Shown here: one piece after another, positions 34,358-42,913 of the stretch
Position numbering within the stretch: position 1 is the stretch's first letter
How the letters are laid out: every line of letters begins with the position of its first letter
Origin: JBGSZX01 sp964640545
GTDB taxonomy: Bacteria > Bdellovibrionota > UBA2428
DNA length: 51,191 bases
NCBI GenBank assembly: GCA_964640545.1
Contig: CAZXHL010000008.1
Span: 1 to 51,191 of the forward strand
Reading direction: 5' to 3'
Translations under genes and position numbers: made by a program
Notes under the pieces: generated by a model
Seen by the model: the letters and a program-made list of their open reading frames with translations, nothing else
Told to the model about the DNA's origin: nothing
Databases searched by the model: none

Positions 34358-35433
34358 TACTGAGTAGCCGACTCCAAAGCAGCAAGCGTGTCACACGTTT
34401 GAGGGCCCGAGACTTCATCCCCAACAAACGACAGACCGGATGCCCCAGAGACTCCCTTAAGCAACCAATTTGATCCCATAGAATGTCCAAGTATGCGATC
34501 ACTGACCACCCATTGCTCCATAGGAATTTCTGCACCTTCGGGCAGCTCAAACAAGGTTTTGATCGACCGTCGCAATGCCTTCTGGAATGACGCAACTAGT
34601 TTTGGATCCGACAATAAATCCTGATGAACATGTGTCAGCGTTCTAAGCGTCACACGATTTTCATCACGGACAAGTGCGCCTAGCATCAAATAAAATTTTC
34701 CTTCAAAACGAGTAGGCACACCAAACAAAGCATTTTCCGGGAACCCTTCAGTCCAAATCGGCTGCACTCCTTTTGCAAACTCTAAATCGAATGCAATTCC
34801 ACCGCGAAAATCTGCGGCATCCATTTGATATCTGGGATTCGCAACCAAATATTCTTGAGCCTCTTGTTTTCCAAAAGCATTTTGGAATGGCTTCAAGCCC
34901 GCAGCCCAAACAACTTTGGGCGTAAAATAGATGGCATCAGGAGATCTCAACTCCCAATGAGTCTCAGCACCATCTTCAGAACCCTCTGATGGTTTTGAAG
35001 GAGCAAGAAAATTAACTGGAGATTGTAATTTGGTCTCTAGATTTTCCCAGGATTCGTCAACACTCAAGTTAACGTCCATCAAAACCGTCTTCAAACTAAC
35101 GCTCAAAGGAGTCCACTGAGGCAATACAGCCACCCAGTCTTTGGCCTGCCAATTGACTTGATCAAAGTCGACCCACTCCCTTTCCCATCGAACTTTCAAT
35201 GGATCCAGAAAGTTGCTGGTCACTATGGCAAACGATTGAGAAGCATCAACATCAAGTAGGTGCAAAGCACTCTTTGAGCGTCCACCAAAACTAGGTGCGG
35301 CTTCCAACAAAACAACTTTGGCATCGTCACCCAACTGTTTTTTAACAGCACCCAAGGCAGCCATTCCAGCGGGCCCCCCACCAACGACGACACAATCAAC
35401 TTGAAGTTCAGGAACTTTTTTTTCTTTTTTCAT
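34357..35433 (-). CDS. FAD/NAD(P)-dependent oxidoreductase-like protein
   Basis: This 358-residue protein begins with a dinucleotide-binding motif, VVVGGGPAGMAALGA (residues about 15-29; GxGxxG), then the acidic end of the second strand (VVLLEAAPSFGGRSK). Near the C-terminus, LSFVGDEVSGPQTCDTLAAL resembles the FAD-closing GD motif of amine-oxidase/protoporphyrinogen-oxidase-like flavoproteins. The middle is divergent. The substrate is unknown. It overlaps both neighbours (ATGA with the GYF gene, TAATG with the membrane protein), so the three are translationally coupled. No cofactor partner is nearby. Confidence 0.75.
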   Translation of the reverse strand: MKKEKKVPELQVDCVVVGGGPAGMAALGAVKKQLGDDAKVVLLEAAPSFGGRSKSALHLLDVDASQSFAIVTSNFLDPLKVRWEREWVDFDQVNWQAKDWVAVLPQWTPLSVSLKTVLMDVNLSVDESWENLETKLQSPVNFLAPSKPSEGSEDGAETHWELRSPDAIYFTPKVVWAAGLKPFQNAFGKQEAQEYLVANPRYQMDAADFRGGIAFDLEFAKGVQPIWTEGFPENALFGVPTRFEGKFYLMLGALVRDENRVTLRTLTHVHQDLLSDPKLVASFQKALRRSIKTLFELPEGAEIPMEQWVVSDRILGHSMGSNWLLKGVSGASGLSFVGDEVSGPQTCDTLAALESATQ

Positions 35434-37001
35434 CTTAAATTTAACAAGTCAGCCTTCAACAAATCTTTATCGATCGCCGGAGACATAATCTTTTGTCCTT
35501 CCAAATTAGAAACTTCCGCCTTCAAAAAATCTTTATCTTTTTTCAAAGCATTCCAAACATCTGAATATCTAGCACCCGCACGTTTCTCGAAAGCAAGCCG
35601 CCCACTTTGATTGTACAAATCCATCAACCCCAAAACTCTCAGCAGTTCTCGAGAGTACTCAGCCATTTTTGATCGAACCTCAGGGTAATACGTCAGAGCC
35701 GCTCCCTCATTAAACTTCAAAGCCGTTTTATCGAAGGCCTCATTCCACTCAACCTTAGACTTATTCCAAGCCGCTCGACGTGCTTTGCCTTTCAAAGCAA
35801 ATTTTGCACTGTTTTGCCGTAAGGCTTCGTACAAAGACTCAAAAGAGCGGAACGCCTCCTCAAGTTTTTGCAACTCCTTCGATGCCGCCATCAAATAAGT
35901 GTTTTGCAGATCTTTTTGAGCCACCGCCAACTCAGGACCAGTCGGAAACTCTCCAACTTTAAACGAGACTTCTCCTAAAAACTTTCCGTCTGCCTGAACC
36001 ATGACTCGATAAACTCCTACAGGTAGCGCCATACCTTTCAGACTCAACGGACCGGCCGCAAAATATCCATCAATCACAGGAACGCTTAGCCACCATACTT
36101 TTGGTTCACTCATTAGATTCTCAGCAAGATCTGGGAAAATGACCAAATGCACAGCCTGAGCCTCAACCAATCCAGAAAGAGCACCGGTCAAGATGGGTCG
36201 GTCTGGAGAAAATATTTCTGACGACAATCGGAATGGAACGCCCTTAGGGTCCTTACTGCTACGAAGTGCAAAAAGTTCTGCCCAAATCAAACCCGCCTTA
36301 TTTTCCTGAGCAACATTCTCCGTAGTCTTACCCAAACCACCATCTGCTTCTTTCGTCGCGATGCCTGCATCCTCAGAGGAGAACTCACTTGGCTCTCCTA
36401 AGATAAATTTCATAAATTCAGGACGGCCCGGGCTCGTGACTGACATGTAATCCACAAAGACACCTGCCACCGCCAAAAGAACAAAGCCCATAAAACCCCA
36501 GCGAAGCCACTTCAATCCCTTTGACCCTTTTGGTTTTTCTTGCGAAGTGCCACTTGAAACTTCTCTCAAGAATTCTGGAGTTTCTTTTTCGGGATCACCA
36601 GCACCTAAAGTTTCAACAGACAGACCTTTGTGAGAGTGAAGATCAGCAATCGATGCATCATCCGGCATTTCAGGATAGTCGGTCGCCTCACTTACTCCAC
36701 CTTGTTCCAGGAACTCCTGCTCTTCTGCAAGTTCATCTCCACCACCCATCGCACCAAATGAACCGATAGTTTGGGCCGGAGTAGATTGGTCTGGAGTTAA
36801 AACCTGCGATTGGCTTCCGTCATCGGTAAAAATTTTAACTTCTTCGATGGCAGTCCAATCAGACATACCTTCCGTGAAGACAAAGGCTGATGAATCTAAC
36901 TCTCCACCCTCTAGTCGACTCTTCAACTGGGACTCGAGAACCGGTCCCATTTCTTTTTCGTTGTGATAAACGTACCACTCTCTGTTTTCGTCAGGCGTCA
37001 T
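35430..37001 (-). CDS. GYF-like domain protein with one membrane segment and coiled-coil-like C-terminus
   Basis: This 523-residue protein starts (ATG 36999-37001; an upstream TTG at 37022 is possible) with a GYF_2-like domain (WYVYHNEKEMGPVLESQL and SDWTAIEEV). Such domains are found in bacterial envelope proteins and bind proline-rich partners. An acidic linker (about 70-160) precedes one membrane segment (about 165-185). The extracytoplasmic part has a beta-rich region (PILTGALSGLVEAQAVHLVI) and a long helical, charged C-terminus. It heads the three-gene operon with the flavoprotein and membrane protein. The function is unknown. Confidence 0.7.
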   Translation of the reverse strand: MTPDENREWYVYHNEKEMGPVLESQLKSRLEGGELDSSAFVFTEGMSDWTAIEEVKIFTDDGSQSQVLTPDQSTPAQTIGSFGAMGGGDELAEEQEFLEQGGVSEATDYPEMPDDASIADLHSHKGLSVETLGAGDPEKETPEFLREVSSGTSQEKPKGSKGLKWLRWGFMGFVLLAVAGVFVDYMSVTSPGRPEFMKFILGEPSEFSSEDAGIATKEADGGLGKTTENVAQENKAGLIWAELFALRSSKDPKGVPFRLSSEIFSPDRPILTGALSGLVEAQAVHLVIFPDLAENLMSEPKVWWLSVPVIDGYFAAGPLSLKGMALPVGVYRVMVQADGKFLGEVSFKVGEFPTGPELAVAQKDLQNTYLMAASKELQKLEEAFRSFESLYEALRQNSAKFALKGKARRAAWNKSKVEWNEAFDKTALKFNEGAALTYYPEVRSKMAEYSRELLRVLGLMDLYNQSGRLAFEKRAGARYSDVWNALKKDKDFLKAEVSNLEGQKIMSPAIDKDLLKADLLNLR

Positions 37002-37077
37002 ATAGGCCCAATATAAACTCAAAAAGGCCCCGTTTGCGAGCCTTCAACTAGAGAAAATTGATTAGGAAAATTGAAAA

Positions 37078-38697
37078 TTACGCAGCTTGAGAGGCTTTTT
37101 TATCAGCTTCAAGCTCGTCAGCGTACTTGTAGCTATGGCCAATCGATTCCCAGATCTTGCCCTCTACGAAGACTTCAAAGAATCGACGATCGAGTTTTCC
37201 GCCGTCAACCATGCTTTCAATAATTGAGAGTGTCTTTTCGATACTCAAAGCAGGCTTGTAAGCTCGATCGCTAGCCGCAAGAGCATCAAAGATATCACAG
37301 ACAGTCATAATTCGAGAACGCAATGGAATCTCTTCTCCAACCAATTTACGAGGATATCCTGTCCCATCTAGCAGCTCATGGTGAGAGTAAGCGATTTCTG
37401 GGATGTCCTTGAGGTCTTCCCCCCAGGGAATCCTTCGCAGGAATTCCCAACTTCTCGTAACGTGAGACTCAATTTCATCTCGCTCTTCAGGAGTTAGACA
37501 GCCTCGCTTAATGCTAAGAGCCTCTATTTCCTCATCCTTCAAAAGGCACTCTTTTTCACCAAGAGCATTTTTAAATTCCAGCTGAGCTAATCTTACAAGC
37601 TGGCTACCGGCCTCTTCGTCAAGCACCGTTGGCTTGGCCAAGTTACAAATATCCGTCCAAGCTTTCTCCAGGACTTCACGACTTTGCTCTATGCGATGAG
37701 CATACTTTTGAAGCGACACCTCATCCAGCAAACCTTCTTTGGCCTGGTCAAGTAGCCTTTGAGTCCCTTCTCGTTCAGCTACAATCTGAAATTCTCGCAT
37801 GCGGCCTTGAATTTCCAACTGCTGAATGGGCGTTAACTTCTTCTCTTTTTGAAGTGTAGCCTCTCGAACTGAGATCTTTCCAAAGTCATGAAGATATCCA
37901 GCCCAGAGTAATTCTTTAATTTCTAAATCTGAAAACTGAATTTCGCCCAGGTCCACTCTCGACGATTCACTAATGGCTTTCGCCAAGTTACAGGTCAAGT
38001 TAGCAACCCGATCAGAGTGACCTCGGGTTCCTGGGTCACGAGCATCAATAGCCACGACTGAGGCCTTCACAAACGATTCAAAAATATTCTCGATTTCGGC
38101 ATACAAGCTTTGATTCTCAATACTAGCGGCCGCTACAGCTGCAAAGCTCTCCATAAGCTCCAAATCATCACGATCAAAGCTAGGCATAGAAGCGATCATT
38201 TCTTCGTTGTTGATCGGCCACTGCTGCTCACTATCTTCTTTTTTATTTAAAAGTTGAATGACACCTAGAACTGTTCCCTTTGTACTTATTAGGGGAACGA
38301 TGATTGCAGAACGCGTTCGGTATCCGATACTTGTATCGAGTACCGGGTCAAAATCAACACCTTCAAGATGCTCAGGAATTTCGTAAACATCCTTGATGAA
38401 CAAAGATTGTCCTCGAGAGAAAACAAAAGTTGCCAAACCTGGACGATCCATCGGGATTTTTATCTTTTGAAAGTCATAGTGAATGCTATCGTTGATAGCG
38501 ACTTCAAAGGACAACATGTCACCCGGCGCCTTCAAGAACAAGGAACCCGCATCACAATGAAGCAAGTCCATTGCATATCTAACCGTCTTGTGAAGAAGAG
38601 CTTTCGAGCTCTGCTGAGACATCAATTGCACAGACACCCGCTGCAGTGCCTGCAAACGGCGCGAGATCATATCGTAATCTTTTTTCTGAATGGTCAC
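37078..38697 (-). CDS. GAF/HD-GYP c-di-GMP phosphodiesterase-like protein with insertion
   Basis: This 539-residue protein has an N-terminal GAF sensor domain (about 20-210; HCDAGSLFLKAP, RSAIIVPL, GVIQLLNK) and an HD-GYP output domain. HD-GYP signatures are YLHDFGKISV (HD), then HHELLDGTGYP with the GYP loop and SRIMTVCDIFDALAASDRAYK. HD-GYP enzymes hydrolyse c-di-GMP. The stretch between HDFGK and the conserved ESHVTRSWEFL is about 140 residues, where about 30 are usual, so there is a helical insertion of about 110 residues. The metal ligands look intact, so activity is plausible. It probably works with the PilZ proteins in the same c-di-GMP network. Confidence 0.9.
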   Translation of the reverse strand: MTIQKKDYDMISRRLQALQRVSVQLMSQQSSKALLHKTVRYAMDLLHCDAGSLFLKAPGDMLSFEVAINDSIHYDFQKIKIPMDRPGLATFVFSRGQSLFIKDVYEIPEHLEGVDFDPVLDTSIGYRTRSAIIVPLISTKGTVLGVIQLLNKKEDSEQQWPINNEEMIASMPSFDRDDLELMESFAAVAAASIENQSLYAEIENIFESFVKASVVAIDARDPGTRGHSDRVANLTCNLAKAISESSRVDLGEIQFSDLEIKELLWAGYLHDFGKISVREATLQKEKKLTPIQQLEIQGRMREFQIVAEREGTQRLLDQAKEGLLDEVSLQKYAHRIEQSREVLEKAWTDICNLAKPTVLDEEAGSQLVRLAQLEFKNALGEKECLLKDEEIEALSIKRGCLTPEERDEIESHVTRSWEFLRRIPWGEDLKDIPEIAYSHHELLDGTGYPRKLVGEEIPLRSRIMTVCDIFDALAASDRAYKPALSIEKTLSIIESMVDGGKLDRRFFEVFVEGKIWESIGHSYKYADELEADKKASQAA

Positions 38698-38827
38698 ACA
38701 GTCTTTTCGTCAGAACTGATTGATATCTTGAAGATAAATTTGGCCAAAATTTAGGCGGCCACCACAGCAGCGTCAATGAACAAAAATAGCTTAAAATCAG
38801 ACACTTAAGATATTTCGATTTTAGTGC

Positions 38828-40300
38828 CTACCCAATCAAGTCATCGTCGGAGCCATCATACCCCTTCACAGGAAAACCGCAGTCCTCAACCCATGGAATG
38901 ACCTTCTCATCTTCTCCACGCAAACAATAAACGTGAGTAAATTGATTGCGCCTCACATAATCACTCTTCAAAAGAAGTGAATGTGTCTCAACAGGAACCA
39001 CTTTTTTTCTGTCTTCCAAGTAGACGGGATAATCTCCGCGCTTACCTTTAGTTAGAAAGTTCACACAATCTCGCCACCAAAGTTTCGGGACTTCGCCTTG
39101 GCCCTTCTTCGAACTGCTCACTCTGTTCTTGTTTTTCAATGACGGATACCAAGCCGTCGTTCCAGAAGAACGCTCATAAGGCTTAATGAATTTTTGAAAA
39201 GAAGTCCGATCTTCTTGCCTTGCCGTAAACAAATGTTTCAAAGGTTTTCGATCGCGGATGCACGCAGCCCACTTCGATGAGCGATCCTCCAGAATACGTC
39301 CCAAAAGCCATTCATCAGACCAGGTTACATACGCATCTAAGTCAGGAGCGATTTGGAAATCTTGTGACTCAGCAAGAGCATTTTCCAAGACAATATCAAA
39401 GCCCACCACAGTTTTATGAGAATAGACCTGAAGGAACATATGGAATCTTGAGATAAGAAAATCTTCGAAAGCATGTAACGCTTTCCGGCGGATACAGACA
39501 CAAAGCTGCGAAGGCTTCTGAGGATCTGGGCGCCAAACGACGTTATCCAAGAGCATTTCCTTGTCGTATTGTCCGTAAGGAACTCCTGTGTAATGGGAAT
39601 CTCGAAGCAAGTAATCCATTCGATCAACATCAACTTCACCAGAAACTAGTGATTTCAAGACAGGGCGAACATTCCATTTTCCAGAGGGCCCGACCTTACA
39701 CATTTCTTTAAAATCGTCTGTGGGCTCGATCCAGTCCGCGAGCAAACTGGCAATGTCTTGAGCCGGAAGTCCACCAATGTACCCGTGGTCATCCGCCATT
39801 TTTGCGAGGATCACCAAAGTGAAATCCTCGTGGTAGGTGCGTTCATTGAGCCATTTTTCCCGACTAGGAATGCCCTTTTCTTTGATCCAGTGATTGGGCA
39901 ATTCACTGTGTTCTAGAATTTCTTTCCTCAGAGGATGAATCGGTTTTCCCGCAGAGGTCACCCCCTCAAGGCTATGAGAAAAAGGGCCGTGTCCCACATC
40001 ATGCAAAAGCGCTGTCAGTCTAACGAGTCTTCTGAAATAATCGGCCTGGTCGGGAGTGATCGCACGAGGTCCGTAGGTCGCATTAAAATCATCCAGAATG
40101 TGGCCCAGAGCTTGGGATGACAAATGCATCGCACCAATGCTGTGAGAAAATCTATCGTGAGTGGCTCCTGGAAAAACGAGATGCAAGAATGCCGTTTGCT
40201 TGATTCTTCTCAGACGCTGAAAGAGAGGATGATCAATCACCTTTCTTTCGTCCCAGGAAACGGGGATCGTATGATGAACGGGGTCTCTTAGTAAGTGCAT
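38828..40300 (-). CDS. HD-domain dNTP triphosphohydrolase-like protein (SAMHD1/YwfO type)
   Basis: This 490-residue protein has the HD-domain hydrolase pattern of the dGTPase/SAMHD1 family. DRFSHSIG (His53) and LLHDVGHGPFSHS (His100/Asp101) supply metal ligands, and DVDRMDYLLRDSHYTG supplies the last Asp and the family motif. Family members cleave dNTPs to deoxynucleoside and triphosphate, or have other phosphohydrolase roles. The C-terminal half (from about residue 330) has a lysine-rich loop and no clear domain. The gene lies 130 bases upstream of the HD-GYP gene on the same strand. Its 5' region faces a palindromic element and the divergent MerR gene. Confidence 0.88.
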   Translation of the reverse strand: MHLLRDPVHHTIPVSWDERKVIDHPLFQRLRRIKQTAFLHLVFPGATHDRFSHSIGAMHLSSQALGHILDDFNATYGPRAITPDQADYFRRLVRLTALLHDVGHGPFSHSLEGVTSAGKPIHPLRKEILEHSELPNHWIKEKGIPSREKWLNERTYHEDFTLVILAKMADDHGYIGGLPAQDIASLLADWIEPTDDFKEMCKVGPSGKWNVRPVLKSLVSGEVDVDRMDYLLRDSHYTGVPYGQYDKEMLLDNVVWRPDPQKPSQLCVCIRRKALHAFEDFLISRFHMFLQVYSHKTVVGFDIVLENALAESQDFQIAPDLDAYVTWSDEWLLGRILEDRSSKWAACIRDRKPLKHLFTARQEDRTSFQKFIKPYERSSGTTAWYPSLKNKNRVSSSKKGQGEVPKLWWRDCVNFLTKGKRGDYPVYLEDRKKVVPVETHSLLLKSDYVRRNQFTHVYCLRGEDEKVIPWVEDCGFPVKGYDGSDDDLIG

Positions 40301-40382
40301 GCTCGTTGTTTCCCATAACCCTATCGGCAGATGAAAGCAAAATATTTCGCGATCTTAGCCCCACGTTGATGAATAGTTTAAT

Positions 40383-40609
40383 TTTAAACTGTGCGCGGTA
40401 AAAAGTGGAAAGCCCTAAAAGCCACGTTATAACACCTCAATGATTCTAAATATTTGATTTGCGCTCAAGACTATCGGGGTGAATTGCAAGTGCCAACTTG
40501 CAAGAGGGGGGCGGAGCGCCCCCTGTCTTGAGAAGTAAATCAAATATTTAGAATCATTGAGGTGTGGTGACCAGGTGGCTTTTCCACTTTTTACCGCGCA
40601 CAGTTTAAA
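40383..40609. repeat. Complete palindromic intergenic element, copy C (227 bp, opposite orientation to copy B)
   Basis: It shares terminal repeats and inner arms with copy B. The central asymmetric segment reads as the reverse complement of copy B, so the two lie in opposite orientation. Central hairpins are TGCAAGT-GCCA-ACTTGCA (40485-40502) and GGGGGCG-GAG-CGCCCCC (about 40507-40523). TTTAAA flanks both ends and extends the palindrome. It fills most of the 392-base gap between the HD-dNTPase gene and the divergent merR-isc operon; the rest of the gap holds the merR promoter. Confidence 0.9.
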
Positions 40610-40656
40610 TTTTGGTTAGTTGAGTTAAGTGCTTAATATCTGGATAACTCATAACA

Positions 40657-40686
40657 TTGACTCTTACGTTAAGGTTAGGGTATAGT
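40657..40686 (+). promoter_or_regulatory. Candidate merR-isc promoter with quasi-palindromic spacer
   Basis: TTGACT (40657-40662) and TATAGT (40681-40686) are separated by 18 bases, somewhat long, as is common for MerR-controlled promoters (19-20). The spacer contains the quasi-palindrome CTTACGTTAAG (40663-40673). Transcription would start at about 40693, the ATG itself, so the mRNA would be leaderless. Confidence 0.55.
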
Positions 40687-40692
40687 TAGAGT

Positions 40693-41262
40693 ATGTCAGA
40701 AGCCAGAGATACCCAACTAAGCAGCGCCGCAAATGCGAGCCGCCAACAGGTGAGCTCACGTTTTACGGAGACTATAAGCATTGGTCAACTCGCAAAGCTT
40801 GCGAACGTGTCCAATCGCACGGTTCGCTATTACGAAGAACTCGGTCTCATTGTGCCTCAACACCGTGGAAGTAACAGATATCGTTATTATGATGAATCCC
40901 ATGTAGACCGCCTTCGGTTGATCAAGATGCTTCAAGAATCAGGCTTCGCACTCAAAGAGATCGTCGCCGCCCTCAATCCGATCTTGGACCCAAAGGGCAA
41001 TATCACGTATTCAGGCCTCGAAATGTCGAGGAAGATCTTCAAATCCCTTAAAGATCATCAGGCAAGACTCAGACGTAAACAGAGCGAGCTCGAGCAAACA
41101 CTTGATGCTATAGACCTTACTATGAAAGAGTTGAGCGATTGCTTCCAATGCGCTAACTCTCACGACATTAAAAATTGCGCAAACTGCTCTTCAGGCCCGG
41201 CGGAAATCGTCAACTTAGGTCGCCGAGTCGCTGCAGTTCATTCACCTAAGAAGGCGGACTAA
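40693..41262 (+). CDS. MerR-family regulator with C-terminal Cys4 motif, heading the isc operon
   Basis: This 189-residue protein has a MerR helix-turn-helix (about 27-95; ISIGQLAKLANVSNRTVRYY, GLIVPQ, RYRYYDESHVDRL) and a dimerisation helix (about 110-148). Its C-terminal domain has four cysteines in a C-x2-C-x8-C-x2-C pattern (Cys150, 153, 162, 165), which could bind an Fe-S cluster or zinc. The pattern differs from SoxR (C-x2-C-x-C-x5-C). The start lies 3 bases before iscS, and no IscR is present, so this protein probably senses Fe-S status for the operon (inference). The promoter suggests leaderless translation. Confidence 0.85.
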   Translation: MSEARDTQLSSAANASRQQVSSRFTETISIGQLAKLANVSNRTVRYYEELGLIVPQHRGSNRYRYYDESHVDRLRLIKMLQESGFALKEIVAALNPILDPKGNITYSGLEMSRKIFKSLKDHQARLRRKQSELEQTLDAIDLTMKELSDCFQCANSHDIKNCANCSSGPAEIVNLGRRVAAVHSPKKAD

Positions 41263-41265
41263 AAG

Positions 41266-42486
41266 ATGAAAGTTAAAACACCAGTTTATCTCGACAACAA
41301 TGCGACAACAGCCGTTGACCCGCGGGTGCTTGAGAAAATGCTTCCCTACTTCACCCAGAATTTCGGAAACGCCGCCAGTCGTAATCATGAATACGGTTGG
41401 ACCGCCGAAGCTGCGGTTGAAGAAGCTCGCGAAGAAATTGGGAAAACCATTGGTGCTAGCGCTAAAGAGATCATTATCACCAGCGGAGCCACGGAATCCA
41501 ATAACATTGCCATTCTTGGTGCTGCTGAAATGTACAAATCCAAGGGCAACCACATCATCACTTGCGTGACAGAGCACAAAGCAGTTCTCGATCCATGCAA
41601 ACACCTGGAAGAATCTGGACATGATGTGACTTGGCTCAAAGTTGACAAAGACGGGCTCATTGACCTTGCTGAACTTGAGAGCTCCATCACAGACAAAACG
41701 ATCTTGATCACCATCATGCATGGGAACAATGAGATTGGAACTTTACAACCCATCGACAAAATCGGAGCGATTGCGAAGAAACACAATGTTCTCTTCCATA
41801 CCGATGCGACTCAAACAGTTGGAAAACTTCCTATCGACGTTGAAAAGATGGGCATTGATTTGCTCTCCATGTCTGCTCATAAAATGTACGGACCTAAAGG
41901 TGTTGGCGGGCTTTATGTCAGAAGACGTAACCCGCGCGTTCGCCTGAGCCCTGTCATCTACGGCGGAGGACACGAACGTGGCATGCGTTCTGGAACCCTC
42001 AACGTTCCGGGGATTGTAGGTTTCGGCGAAGCTTGTCGAATTGCGAGAGAAGAAATGGAGACTGAAATCCCAAGGCAACTCGCACTTCGTGAAAAACTCT
42101 GGAAAGGCCTCTGCAAACACCTAGACGCTCTCTACATCAATGGCCATGAGTCGCAAAGACTTCCAGGAAGCTTGAACGTAAGTTTCGCCTTCGTTGAAGG
42201 TGAATCGCTTTTGATGGGCGTGAAAGATATCGCTGTGAGTTCAGGCTCAGCCTGTACAAGCGCTAGTCTTGAACCAAGTTATGTTTTGAAAGCGCTTGGC
42301 GTTGGCGAGGACCTCGCACACACCTCGATCCGCTTTGGAATCGGCCGCTTCACGACCGAAGATGAAATTGACTACGTTATTGAACGTTTTGCCAAAGAGG
42401 CAGGACGACTACGAGAATTATCACCGCTGTACGAAATGTTTAAAGAAGGCATCGACTTCAATACAGTGCAATGGACCGGGCATTAA
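41266..42486 (+). CDS. iscS: Cysteine desulfurase IscS
   Basis: IscS takes sulfur from cysteine using PLP and passes it to IscU and other acceptors. The PLP lysine is Lys206 in SAHKMYGPKG. The catalytic cysteine is Cys330 in SSGSACTSASLEPSYVL, and the long loop is typical of group I desulfurases (IscS rather than SufS). The length of 406 residues is normal. The N-terminal YLDNNATT is also typical. It is the second gene after merR and is followed by iscU after 43 bases. Confidence 0.97.
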   Translation: MKVKTPVYLDNNATTAVDPRVLEKMLPYFTQNFGNAASRNHEYGWTAEAAVEEAREEIGKTIGASAKEIIITSGATESNNIAILGAAEMYKSKGNHIITCVTEHKAVLDPCKHLEESGHDVTWLKVDKDGLIDLAELESSITDKTILITIMHGNNEIGTLQPIDKIGAIAKKHNVLFHTDATQTVGKLPIDVEKMGIDLLSMSAHKMYGPKGVGGLYVRRRNPRVRLSPVIYGGGHERGMRSGTLNVPGIVGFGEACRIAREEMETEIPRQLALREKLWKGLCKHLDALYINGHESQRLPGSLNVSFAFVEGESLLMGVKDIAVSSGSACTSASLEPSYVLKALGVGEDLAHTSIRFGIGRFTTEDEIDYVIERFAKEAGRLRELSPLYEMFKEGIDFNTVQWTGH

Positions 42487-42529
42487 CCAAGAGCATTAGT
42501 GCCAAGAAAGAAATTGGAGATAAAAGAAT

Positions 42530-42913
42530 ATGGCTTATAGCAAAAAAGTAATCGACCACTACGAAAACCCTCGCAACGTTGGCTCCATGGACAAAGCCGC
42601 TAAGAACGTAGGAACCGGAATTGTTGGCGCCCCAGAATGTGGTGACGTGATGAAACTTCAGATCCAAGTCGACGACGCTGGAATGATCGCTGACGCAAAA
42701 TTCAAAACTTTTGGATGTGGCTCTGCCATTGCCTCTAGCTCACTCGCAACAGAGTGGCTCAAAGGCAAGAGTGTTGAAGAAGCGATGAAGATTTCCAACA
42801 CGGCAATCGTAGAAGAGCTCTCACTTCCTCCTGTAAAAATTCACTGCTCTGTTTTGGCTGAAGATGCCATCAAGGCAGCGATCAAAGATTACCAAGGGAA
42901 AAAAGACTCATGA
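42530..42913 (+). CDS. iscU: Fe-S scaffold protein IscU
   Basis: IscU is the scaffold on which new Fe-S clusters are built. The three ligand cysteines are Cys37 (APECGD), Cys63 (FGCGSA) and Cys106. The HscA-recognition motif LPPVKIHC ends at Cys106. The length of 127 residues is standard. A GGAG sequence lies upstream. Its stop overlaps the iscA start (ATGA), indicating translational coupling. Confidence 0.97.
   Translation: MAYSKKVIDHYENPRNVGSMDKAAKNVGTGIVGAPECGDVMKLQIQVDDAGMIADAKFKTFGCGSAIASSSLATEWLKGKSVEEAMKISNTAIVEELSLPPVKIHCSVLAEDAIKAAIKDYQGKKDS

Noticed and set aside
41242..42120. Minus-strand open frames opposite iscS
   Set aside because: They mirror the conserved iscS frame and lack any independent support.
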